From the NCBI GenBank assembly GCA_046350595.1, contig JAXMAC010000005.1, forward strand, positions 7,386-71,385: 64,000 nucleotides of DNA, written 5' to 3'. Each line of letters starts with the position of its first letter. The stretch's first letter is position 1. Under the pieces are notes generated by a model. The model worked only from the letters and a program-made list of their open reading frames with translations. It was not told the DNA's origin and searched no databases. Both the position numbers and the translations under genes were made by a program. Below are positions 9,722-17,468 of the stretch, piece by piece. This DNA is from JAHFOW01 sp046350595. GTDB lineage: Bacteria; Planctomycetota; Brocadiia; Brocadiales; Brocadiaceae.

Positions 9722-10897
9722 TTAATATTGCCGGGTTGCTTCCGTTTCGTGGATTGAGCGCTGGAATTGGTCGCTTGTGAGTTCGGCAGTGAAGCGTACA
9801 TCATCTGCGGTAAGGGCCTTCACAACAACTTGCCATTTGGCCGTGGTTTTCGGGGAGAGCGTGGACAGCGGTACAAATGTTATTCTGCGACCTTGTGCCT
9901 GGACGGTTGTTGCGCCAGTACCTGAGACGAACTCCTGGCTGTCTTCCAGCGTGCAAACAATTGCCACGTTCGTGAGTATGCCCGAACCTTGATTGGTCAC
10001 GTTGAGTTCGTAGGTTTCCTCCTGCCCTACCTCAATTGGATCTGCAACGTCTATGACCTCAAGGAGAACTGCGGGGATGCCGGAGACGTGAGTGACGCAC
10101 ATCGTGTTCACGGGTGGGGCAATGGCGCCGTGCGCGGTGGAAGCAAATGTCAGAGAGCCTGGTTGTGGTGCGGTAAAGTTTGCACAGAGCGGCTTGCTCG
10201 CACCAGGCGCAAGATTTGAAATGTACCAGGTCAGGCGGCGTGCTGCAGGGTTGTTCTTGCCGGCTGAGTTCACAAATATCGCCCCCGTGGGAATCGGCAG
10301 CGTTACGGTAACCATCTCGTCCCGCACATTACCGTTATTCTTCACATTCAGACAGACCAGCATGGGGCGGTGTACCGAAACCTCATCTGGTGCATTACAC
10401 CCAATTGTCAGGACGGGAACACGCCTATCAGGGCCAAGGTCTTCAACCCAGAAATTGCAGCATGGTTTGGGCGTTACACAGCGGTAACGACGACCTTTCG
10501 AGTAAAAGAAGAATTCATAAGCCTCAATCGGCTCCTCTCCGCCCCAAATCAAATCACGGATCAGAAACGGTTCGCCATTCCTGCGCGAGGACATTGCCGG
10601 CAGGTAAGCTCCTACCGGTATCTGCAGCGCCTTAATCGTCTCAGTCGCTGCCGCATGACGGAAATCCTCAATGCTTCCCTGCCAGCCGTCACAGAGGTTC
10701 AGGATAACATCAATGTCGGCGAAAAGCTTTTCTGAAGTTAAACGGTTACGCAGTTCTTCCGGCGTGTTGACTGGATCGGCAAAGCGCGTGGTGGGATGTC
10801 CCAACCGGCGCGCGATGTGTTGTTGGGCATGGAGCGGCATTGCTACCGCCATTACCAGCGCTACCAATGGTACGAAGACTATGCATAGTTTTTTCAT
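9722..10897 (-). CDS. Secreted DUF11-type repeat protein
   Basis: The open frame begins at 10972, but I place the start at ATG 10895-10897 because a typical signal peptide begins there (MKKLCIVFVPLVALVMAVAM, cleavage after LHA). About 391 residues. The N-terminal region of about 150 residues is unrecognised. After it come two conserved-repeat domains of the DUF11/CARDB type, with motifs like VKNNGNVRDEMVTVTLPIP and VTNQGSGILTNVAIVCTL. These are Ig-like folds common in large planctomycete surface proteins. Cysteine pairs (RCVTPKPCC) suggest disulfides. Function unknown; cell-envelope structural role likely. Confidence 0.7.
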   Translation of the reverse strand: MKKLCIVFVPLVALVMAVAMPLHAQQHIARRLGHPTTRFADPVNTPEELRNRLTSEKLFADIDVILNLCDGWQGSIEDFRHAAATETIKALQIPVGAYLPAMSSRRNGEPFLIRDLIWGGEEPIEAYEFFFYSKGRRYRCVTPKPCCNFWVEDLGPDRRVPVLTIGCNAPDEVSVHRPMLVCLNVKNNGNVRDEMVTVTLPIPTGAIFVNSAGKNNPAARRLTWYISNLAPGASKPLCANFTAPQPGSLTFASTAHGAIAPPVNTMCVTHVSGIPAVLLEVIDVADPIEVGQEETYELNVTNQGSGILTNVAIVCTLEDSQEFVSGTGATTVQAQGRRITFVPLSTLSPKTTAKWQVVVKALTADDVRFTAELTSDQFQRSIHETEATRQY

Positions 10898-11281
10898 TAT
10901 GATCATCTGAATTTGATTTCGTTCAGCAATAGGTGACAACTCATTAAGAAATGCAGATATTGCTTTTTTCAATGAGAAAACATGGATAGTTTGTTTTCAT
11001 TTCATTTTTTGCTCTTTGCTAAGGGAAATTAACATAACTAACTTTATAACGGATAGTTATGTAACTGTACACAAAAAAATTAATTTTTTTCAAAAATTAC
11101 GTGCTTTTGACTATAGAGGCGATCGGATTCATAAGCAATGTTAATAAAAGGATAAATCAAGGAAACAAAAATCAAATTGTCTTGATTGCCTTGAAGTTAC
11201 TGATAAAATGAAGGGGAATAAAAACAGACAGGAACTCCTGAAAACACTTAAAGATACGTGTATATTAACGAGGAAAATATC
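10898..11281. other. AT-rich intergenic region
   Basis: About 380 bases between the DUF11 gene (minus) and the 42-residue ORF (plus). I see no gene, no strong hairpin and no clear promoter. It presumably holds promoters for both flanking genes. Confidence 0.4.
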
Positions 11282-11410
11282 ATGGCTGGCTTATATGGAA
11301 AGTTATTGGTCTCTGCATATATCATCTTTGTTGTCGTTCTCCTGTGCTTTGTTATTATGTCGTCATGGTACGGACGAAGGGCACATAAAACGCTGCCACC
11401 CGAAAACTAG
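11282..11410 (+). CDS. Small single-pass membrane protein (42 residues)
   Basis: ATG at 11282, preceded by GAGGAAA with good spacing, stop TAG at 11408-11410. The 42 residues consist of a short N-terminus, one strongly hydrophobic helix (about residues 9-26) and a basic C-terminal tail with WYGRRAHK. No family recognised. The ribosome-binding site and one-helix architecture support a real gene; short length keeps the call tentative. Confidence 0.5.
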   Translation: MAGLYGKLLVSAYIIFVVVLLCFVIMSSWYGRRAHKTLPPEN

Positions 11411-11464
11411 GTCATTGCAAAGGCACTTTTTTTACCAGTATCATAGCGCATAGCTAACTGCAAT

Positions 11465-11500
11465 TAAATCCCCCTTAAAAAAGGGGGCAAGGGGGTTGTT
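11465..11500. repeat. Dispersed C5TTA6G5 palindromic repeat
   Basis: AATCCCCCTTAAAAAAGGGG is followed by GGCAAGGGGGTTGTT. The same motif recurs at 55484-55517 and, inverted, at 55554-55587, so this is a solo copy of one arm of that element. It lies in the leader of the DEAD-box helicase gene and artificially extends that frame upstream. Confidence 0.7.
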
Positions 11501-11588
11501 GAAACGAGCAGAAAAAAAGAAGTTTTCACAAGGTAACGCTATAGCTGTAAAAAAGTTAACCACACATACACGAACAAAGGAAACGAAA

Positions 11589-13205
11589 ATGAAAACAACC
11601 ACGGAAGAAAAAGTATTACGTTTTGAAAACTTGACAATATCTAAAGATGTGCGGAAGGCTATAGAAGACCTTGGTTTTGAAGAGGCGACTCCCATTCAGG
11701 CTCAGGCCATTCCCCATATTTTAGAAGGAAGAGATGTTATTGGGCAGGCGCAGACAGGCACGGGAAAAACTGCAGCCTTTGGAATTCCGGCGCTTGACAT
11801 GCTCGATGCGGAAAACAGAAAATTACAGGCAGTGGTTTTATGTCCTACCCGGGAACTGGCAATCCAGGTGGCGGAAGAACTCAAAAAGCTTGCGAAATAC
11901 AAAAAGGATACGGAAATACTCCCTATCTATGGCGGTCAGGCTATAGACCGGCAGATCAGGGTATTGAAGAAAGGGGTGCAAATTATTGTCGGCACTCCTG
12001 GCCGTGTAATAGACCATCTGGAACGACAAACATTGAAAATGGATAAGGTAAAAATGGTCGTTTTAGACGAGGCAGACGAAATGCTGGATATGGGATTTCG
12101 CGAGGATATAGAATTGATTTTAAAGAAAATTCCCAAGCAGCGGCAAATCGTCCTTTTTTCTGCGACTATGCCTAAGGCCATCCTGGATCTGGCGCACAAA
12201 TATCAAAATAATCCACAAATTGTGAAGGTGGTGCACAAAGAATTAACCGTTCCCAGCGTTGAGCAATTTTATTTTGAACTTAATGAATCATCAAAACCTG
12301 ATATTTTATCACGCCTGATGGATATCTATAATCTGAAATCGTCGCTGGTGTTTTGCAATACCAAAAGACGCGTCGATAAGTTAGTAGAAGATATGCAGAC
12401 AAGAGGATATCTTGCAGACGGCCTGCATGGGGATTTGAAGCAAATGCAGAGAGATAATGTCATGTCCAGGTTTAGAAAAGGGACTATAGAAATGTTAGTG
12501 GCAACCGACGTCGCTGCACGGGGCATCGACGTGGAAAATGTGGAGGCGGTGTTTAACTATGACGTGCCGCTCGATGAAGAACAGTATGTGCACAGGATTG
12601 GAAGAACCGGAAGGGCGGGAAAAACGGGACGCGCATTCACCTTCGTGGTAGGAAGAGATATTTATCAAATAAAGGATATCCAGCGATACACCAAGTCAAA
12701 AATAACACCACAAAAGGTTCCAACCGTGCACGATGTAAAAGAAATCAGGACAGACCTGATGCTTCAAAAAGTAAAAGACGTTATACAGGAAGGACACATG
12801 GGAAAATATGTTCACTGGATAGAAGAATTACTCGAAGAAAATTATACTGCTTTGGACGTGGCCGCATCTTTGTTAAAAATTGTTATGGGTGATGAAGAAA
12901 ACGAGAAACAGTTCCAGGATGAGAAGAGTTCCAGAGGTGCAAAAACCAGTGAAGATATGGACAGATTGTTTATTAACATAGGAAGAAAAGAAAAAATCAA
13001 TCCAAAAGACATTTTGGCAAGCATAGCGGAGAATACCGGTATTTCAGGTAAATTAATAGGCGCTATTGATATTTACGATAAATTTACTTTTGTAGACGTA
13101 TCGAGAAAACATTCAGAAGAAATTCAAAATGCTATGGAAGATGTTAAAATTAAGGGGAAAAGAATTTCCGTAGAACCTGCAAACAAGAAATCTGAGGAGT
13201 TTTAA
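11589..13205 (+). CDS. deaD: DEAD-box ATP-dependent RNA helicase with DbpA-type RNA-binding domain
   Basis: 538 residues from ATG 11589, which follows AAAGGAAACGAAA; an upstream extension to 11496 is encoded by a dispersed repeat and rejected. All helicase motifs are present: Q motif (FEEATPIQAQAIP), I (AQTGTGKT), Ia (PTRELA), II (DEAD), III (SAT), V (ATDVAARGID) and VI (HRIGRTGRAG). The C-terminal segment (about 455-530) looks like the DbpA/CsdA RNA-binding domain. Likely role: remodelling ribosomal RNA or mRNA, often cold-induced. Length and domain order match DeaD/CsdA, slightly shorter than the E. coli protein. Confidence 0.93.
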   Translation: MKTTTEEKVLRFENLTISKDVRKAIEDLGFEEATPIQAQAIPHILEGRDVIGQAQTGTGKTAAFGIPALDMLDAENRKLQAVVLCPTRELAIQVAEELKKLAKYKKDTEILPIYGGQAIDRQIRVLKKGVQIIVGTPGRVIDHLERQTLKMDKVKMVVLDEADEMLDMGFREDIELILKKIPKQRQIVLFSATMPKAILDLAHKYQNNPQIVKVVHKELTVPSVEQFYFELNESSKPDILSRLMDIYNLKSSLVFCNTKRRVDKLVEDMQTRGYLADGLHGDLKQMQRDNVMSRFRKGTIEMLVATDVAARGIDVENVEAVFNYDVPLDEEQYVHRIGRTGRAGKTGRAFTFVVGRDIYQIKDIQRYTKSKITPQKVPTVHDVKEIRTDLMLQKVKDVIQEGHMGKYVHWIEELLEENYTALDVAASLLKIVMGDEENEKQFQDEKSSRGAKTSEDMDRLFINIGRKEKINPKDILASIAENTGISGKLIGAIDIYDKFTFVDVSRKHSEEIQNAMEDVKIKGKRISVEPANKKSEEF

Positions 13206-13320
13206 TGTATCATTTGTTTTCTCACGTGTAACGCCGGTCATTCGTCTCTTTTTTGCTATAAAGACACAAAGAAAATACTTTGTGCCACCGTGGATATCTT
13301 AAGACTCCGGTTTAATTTAA

Positions 13321-13399
13321 TGTATAGGAATTTCAATATTGTAGAGACGCAGGATTTTGCGTCTCTACATGCGCATGTTTAAAGTTGCCGAAGGCCTAA
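13321..13399. repeat. Mosaic repeat element, copy A (contains GAGACGCA hairpin)
   Basis: Its ends, TGTATAGGAATTTCAA (left) and GCCGAAGGCCTAA (right), are the inverted form of the ends of the element at 23260-23402, but the interiors differ. This copy's interior holds a perfect 12-bp stem, TGTAGAGACGCA (13340-13351) with TGCGTCTCTACA (13358-13369), which recurs at 15055-15084. Confidence 0.65.
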
Positions 13400-13417
13400 T
13401 ATAAAGGAACATCACCC

Positions 13418-15034
13418 TTGTACAGGTTACTCGCTATCCTTCTCATCTTATGTTTCATGAGTAGTTTCAGATGTGCTCCCCTTGGTTTCACTCCACGGTT
13501 ATGCGATGCATTTGCAACGGATGTAAATTCAAAAACAGCCTGGGATATCGATATCCAGGGATATGGGCTTGCACATGCTGCCTTACAAATTGCCCGTGAA
13601 TCTTACCCTGAAACAGACAGTGAGCAATCCCTGAAAAAGCTGAATACCATTATCGGGAATATCAGGACAACCCTCGGCGATGAAACCGAACCTGAACAAA
13701 TCATCAAAACTATTAACCTGACGCTTTTCAATGAACTCCAGTTTAAATATGTGCAAACAGGGAATCTCGAACACATTTCCTTAAACAAGGTACTGGATAC
13801 AGGCATTGGCAATTGTGTCGGTCTTTCGATCCTCTATCTGTGCATAGCAGAAGGCTTGCACCTCCCTTTTTATGGCGTAAGCGTGCCGGAGCATATATTT
13901 GTACGCTATGACGACGGTGATTTTCGGAGAAATATTGAGACCGGTTACGAAGGTATGACCACCCCGGACAGTTTCTATATAAACAAGGCGGGTAAACGTA
14001 TATCACAAATAAGCATCAAAAAAGGGCATTATCTCAAAAACCTCACCACCAACGAGGTCATTGCCAATATCTACCTTAACCGCTCGATTATACAAAAGGA
14101 ACGGGGCAATATAGACGCCGCCCTTAAGGACGTCAATCGAGCCTTGGAACTGCACGGCAATGATGCCGTTGCGTTTTGTAACCGAGGGGTAATTTATGAG
14201 AAGATGGGGGAGGAGGAACGTGCGCTCGAAGATTATAACAAAGCTATCGCCCTGAATCCCGATTATGCGCCTACCTATTACAATCGCGGTTCTGTTTATG
14301 CCGCTCTGGAGACATTTGACAAGGCCATCATGGACTACAGCAAGGCTATATCCCTTGACCCAAATGCCATTCTCTCCTACTACAATCGTGGAGTTGCCTT
14401 TGAAATGATCGGCAGGAAAGACCTTACCATCGAAGATATGAACAAGACTATCTCTTTAGACCCTGCATTTGCCGATGCCTATGCCCACCGCGGTCTTGCC
14501 TATGCCGAATCGGGCGAATCAGAAAAGGCCATGGCAGACTTTGACAAGGCGCTCGAACTCAATCCCAGCCACACCGAAATTTATATGAAGAGAGGCATCC
14601 TGTATGCAGATTTACAACAGTATGACGAATCGATTAAAGATTTTACCGCCTTCATCCACCATACGCCCGGGAATGCCTTTGCTTACTATCTCCGCGCAAA
14701 GGCGTATCGGGGAAAAGACGATAATGAAAACGCCATGAAGGACTATGATAAAGTTATAGAACTGAGCCCCCGGCTGGCAGGTGTCTATTTTGAACGGGGG
14801 TATCTGAAGAACCTCATGGGAAAACATTACGATGCACTGGAAGATTTTAATACCGCTATAGAACTCTTTCCCTATAACCCCTTAGCGTATCTTTACCGGG
14901 GAGATACCTTTTGCCTGCTGGAAAACAACGAGAAGGCAATCCCTGACTATCAGACCTATTTAAAACTCAACCCTGATGCCACCAATGCCGAAGAGATAAA
15001 AAACAAAATAGAGGAAATAAGAAATGGCCGGTAA
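13418..15034 (+). CDS. Transglutaminase-like (SirB1-type) domain and TPR-repeat protein
   Basis: 538 residues starting at TTG 13418, supported by AAAGGA about 10 bases upstream. A signal or lipoprotein-like N-terminus (hydrophobic, then FRCAP) is followed by a SirB1/transglutaminase-like domain (about 50-200) with a GNCVGLSILYLCIAEGL motif carrying the nucleophile-type Cys, then VPEHIFVRYDDG with a candidate His. From about residue 220 onward there are at least eight consecutive TPR units (for example AFCNRGVIYEKMGEEERALEDYNKAI). Expected to be an exported or periplasm-facing protein-interaction scaffold; substrate unknown. Confidence 0.8.
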   Translation: MYRLLAILLILCFMSSFRCAPLGFTPRLCDAFATDVNSKTAWDIDIQGYGLAHAALQIARESYPETDSEQSLKKLNTIIGNIRTTLGDETEPEQIIKTINLTLFNELQFKYVQTGNLEHISLNKVLDTGIGNCVGLSILYLCIAEGLHLPFYGVSVPEHIFVRYDDGDFRRNIETGYEGMTTPDSFYINKAGKRISQISIKKGHYLKNLTTNEVIANIYLNRSIIQKERGNIDAALKDVNRALELHGNDAVAFCNRGVIYEKMGEEERALEDYNKAIALNPDYAPTYYNRGSVYAALETFDKAIMDYSKAISLDPNAILSYYNRGVAFEMIGRKDLTIEDMNKTISLDPAFADAYAHRGLAYAESGESEKAMADFDKALELNPSHTEIYMKRGILYADLQQYDESIKDFTAFIHHTPGNAFAYYLRAKAYRGKDDNENAMKDYDKVIELSPRLAGVYFERGYLKNLMGKHYDALEDFNTAIELFPYNPLAYLYRGDTFCLLENNEKAIPDYQTYLKLNPDATNAEEIKNKIEEIRNGR

Positions 15035-15054
15035 CTCAATCCTTCAGGACTGAG

Positions 15055-15084
15055 TGTAGAGACGCAAGACCTTGCGTCTCTACA
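15055..15084. repeat. GAGACGCA palindrome
   Basis: Perfect 14-bp inverted repeat TGTAGAGACGCAAG / CTTGCGTCTCTACA with a 2-base loop, the same family as the hairpin at 13340-13369 and a decayed copy at 60533-60562. It may also act as a weak transcription stop between the convergent TPR gene and cysC, but there is no T tract. Confidence 0.65.
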
Positions 15085-15138
15085 TGATCATTTTCTGTCG
15101 GTTGGATGGAGAAACAATACCCAACATTTCGCAAATCA

Positions 15139-15750
15139 CTAAAACTTCACATACCCCTTTTCTTCCAGGTACTTTATTATAGCCCGTGTTGATTCTTCAA
15201 TGGACATCTTTGAGGTGTCAATCGTAAGTTCAGGATTGAGCGGTTCTTCATACGGCGCTGATATGCCGGTAAACTCCTTGACTTCACCCTTGCGCGCCTT
15301 TTTATAAAGCCCTTTTGTATCCCGCTCCTCACAAACCTCCAGAGGGCATTTTATATAGACCTCGATAAATTCCCCCTCTTTTAAGAGTTTCCGGGCGTTA
15401 TCCCTGTCCTGCCTGTAGGGCGATATAAACGCTGTTATGGTTATGATATTTGCATCGGTAAACAGCTTCGCAACCTCGCCAATGCGGCGGATATTCTCAG
15501 AACGGTCTTCAGGTGAAAAGCCAAGATTTTTATTCAGGCCAAAACGTATATTATCGCCATCAAGTATGTATGCCTGATGTTTATTCTCCAGGAGGGCATG
15601 CTCAAGCTCAACGGCAATGGTTGATTTACCAGCGCCTGATAAACCTGTCAGCCATACGGTAACCCCCTTTTGTTTCATTAATCTTGTCCTGTCCTCTTTG
15701 GTAATCTTGCCATGATGCCATTTAATATTAGTGGATTTCTGCTCTGACAT
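15139..15750 (-). CDS. cysC: Adenylylsulfate kinase CysC
   Basis: 203 residues. Phosphorylates adenosine 5'-phosphosulfate to PAPS using ATP. The P-loop GLSGAGKST lies near residue 36; the substrate-binding region contains DGDNIRFGLNKNLGFSPEDR, and IEVYIKCPLEVCEERDTKGLYKKA is the conserved lid region. Standard length for a stand-alone kinase. No sulfurylase gene is adjacent. RBS AAGGAGAC is present just upstream of the start. Confidence 0.95.
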   Translation of the reverse strand: MSEQKSTNIKWHHGKITKEDRTRLMKQKGVTVWLTGLSGAGKSTIAVELEHALLENKHQAYILDGDNIRFGLNKNLGFSPEDRSENIRRIGEVAKLFTDANIITITAFISPYRQDRDNARKLLKEGEFIEVYIKCPLEVCEERDTKGLYKKARKGEVKEFTGISAPYEEPLNPELTIDTSKMSIEESTRAIIKYLEEKGYVKF

Positions 15751-15964
15751 GTCGTCTCCTTTTTAAAAGTATCATCGAATTAAATAAATAATTCCCAGGC
15801 GTATATGTTATGGTAGGGGCAAAGCATTTACCCGAAGCCGGTATTGCTCTATGCTTATTGGGAATTAATGATAGCTTCGACCAGCTACGGCACAATAAAG
15901 AGTTACATTTTAAATTTTTGAATAATATAAGAACAACACTGGAAATGCAACCATTTTTTACTTA

Positions 15965-16086
15965 ACATTACTTTGTTAAAAAACGTACATAAAAAAATAT
16001 TTTTAAGTCGTAAGTAGAGTAGGGCACAACTTATTACTTTTCAATGCTTTGTGACTTATTTTTATCCTTTTTTAACAAAGTAATGT
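15965..16086. repeat. Inverted-repeat element, about 122 bp (MITE-like)
   Basis: Perfect 19-bp terminal inverted repeats, ACATTACTTTGTTAAAAAA at 15965-15983 and its complement at 16068-16086. They flank an AT-rich interior with no coding capacity that itself contains weaker inverted sequence (TTTTTAAGTC and GACTTATTTTTA). It lies upstream of cysC. Confidence 0.6.
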
Positions 16087-16090
16087 GAAG

Positions 16091-16240
16091 TTTGTTTATG
16101 AAGGAAAGATTGCTTCGCTCCGCTCGCAATGACAACGTGCTGTGTGCCACCAAAGTGCATAGCAAGTGTCATTGCGAGGGCCTTTTCCGAAGCAATCTCC
16201 CCGCTTTCACAAGAAAATTGGTTGCGGTTTAGCTGCGCTA
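16091..16240. repeat. TTGCGAGC-family palindromic repeat, copy 1 (150 bp)
   Basis: Complementary arms run AGATTGCTTCG...CTCGCAATGAC to GTCATTGCGAG...CGAAGCAATCT. It is about 90 per cent identical and collinear with 20256-20445, including the non-palindromic flank ending in TTGCGG..TAGCTGCGCTA, so the two are copies of one longer element. Shorter relatives occur at 27011-27081 and 55636-55700. Confidence 0.8.
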
Positions 16241-16380
16241 TGTACTTGAATAAATGTAAGTCCCTGATATAGGAGATTTAACTCAATCAACACGGGCGCT
16301 CCATCCTTGTCAACTGCAACATCCCAGGAAGCTAAGTCAAGATAGAATAAATTTCGATGGAGGTTTTTTGCAAAATTGGT
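16207..16380 (-). pseudogene. Remnant of an ATP-grasp (sugar-transfer associated type) gene
   Basis: The minus strand encodes about 57 residues ending at TGA 16209-16207, with no start codon. The piece LDLASWDVAVDKDGAPVLIE continues as LNLLYQG, resembling the catalytic end of ATP-grasp proteins (W-D-[IV]-A-x-[DT]-x-[DG]-G-x-[PV]-V-L-I-E-x-N). Its last ten or so residues are encoded by the TTGCGAGC-family repeat. The upstream part of the gene is missing; the DRTGG gene ends exactly where it begins. Confidence 0.45.
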
Positions 16381-17447
16381 TACTTCAACCCCAATCTTCT
16401 ATAAATAGTTTTAAAATCAATTTCCCGCTCCACCACTTCAGAGGCACGGCATACTTTAGACTTGTTGTGTATGCTGACATATCCAGAGAGCGTTTCGCAT
16501 ACTTCAAGGGTACTTGCCGTATCGGCGCGGACGACTACAATGGGCACGCCAATTTCCTGGGCGCGGCCAAGAATAGAGGCGTTAGGATAAAGCTCGCCGG
16601 TAAGGATAAGACACCTGGTAGGAGTTTCAAGCGCAGCTAATTGGATATCGCTCCGGTCTCCGCCGGTAATAACCGCCTTATTTGAAACCTTGCGGAAATA
16701 ACTCAGGGCGCTTTCTACGTTCATTGCACCAATCATAAAATGTTCAATGAGTTCGTCCACCCTATCCTCGCAACAGAGGACATGCCCATTCAGGGCGTTC
16801 ACAATCTCCCTGATTGTCACCGCACCGAGAATGGGATCCTTCTGAATAATTCCCAGCGTTTCAATCCCGTTCGTTTTAAGAAATGGAACCAGTATTTCCC
16901 ATACATAATTTAATTTTGTGGAGGGAACAAGGTTAAATACCACGCCGAGCAACTGGTCTCCCAGCATCTTTGATGCGTACAGGAATCCATCGAGCGTATC
17001 GACGTGAGAATGATACTTATCTATAAAGATTACTCTTGCCCTGGATTCCTTGATAAAATCCAGTTCGGAGAAATGAAGACACATACCTCCGGAAAGCCGT
17101 CCCACGCCCCGTGCTATCATGATATCTTTTCCCAGAGACGCCTGCTGGAAGGCCGTCATGGTTTTCTGACGGACATTCAAATCCTCGCCACTCATCAATC
17201 GTCTGATGAGGTCGTCTGTCAAAACTACGGGGCAAATCGAATGGAGTGGTTCACTTACTTCCAGCGCCTGGGAAAGAAAGATCGCATCCTCGTCAGTAAG
17301 CACATTCTCAACAAAAGCCGGAGAAAACCCCATGGGTTTAAAGTAACCAACGTTATAGCCGTCTTTCTTGAACTTTAATCCCAGTCCAAGACAAATGAGA
17401 TTCTTTCCGGAAAAAGGTGAAACAGAGGCAATAAATATAGGTATCAT
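16380..17447 (-). CDS. P-loop / DRTGG domain protein (phosphotransacetylase N-terminal or BioD-like)
   Basis: 355 residues. The N-terminus is a BioD/CobQ-like P-loop domain with the variant Walker A SPFSGKNL near residue 10. The C-terminal half holds a DRTGG domain (about 215-330), as found between the N-terminal and catalytic parts of some phosphate acetyltransferases; no acetyltransferase domain is present. Such stand-alone proteins are of unknown function and probably bind nucleotides. It lies 21 bases downstream of the chemoreceptor gene on the same strand, so it is the last gene of a cheW-mcp-DRTGG operon. Confidence 0.75.
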   Translation of the reverse strand: MIPIFIASVSPFSGKNLICLGLGLKFKKDGYNVGYFKPMGFSPAFVENVLTDEDAIFLSQALEVSEPLHSICPVVLTDDLIRRLMSGEDLNVRQKTMTAFQQASLGKDIMIARGVGRLSGGMCLHFSELDFIKESRARVIFIDKYHSHVDTLDGFLYASKMLGDQLLGVVFNLVPSTKLNYVWEILVPFLKTNGIETLGIIQKDPILGAVTIREIVNALNGHVLCCEDRVDELIEHFMIGAMNVESALSYFRKVSNKAVITGGDRSDIQLAALETPTRCLILTGELYPNASILGRAQEIGVPIVVVRADTASTLEVCETLSGYVSIHNKSKVCRASEVVEREIDFKTIYRRLGLK

Positions 17448-17468
17448 GGCGTTTCTCTTTCCTTGTAA

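Noticed and set aside
10092..10735. Several plus-strand frames of 75-131 residues opposite the DUF11 gene
   Set aside because: Overlapping shadows of the minus-strand gene in different frames, without ribosome-binding sites.
11496..11588. N-terminal extension of the DEAD-box helicase
   Set aside because: The extra codons lie in a dispersed repeat; the ATG at 11589 has a ribosome-binding site and fits the family start.
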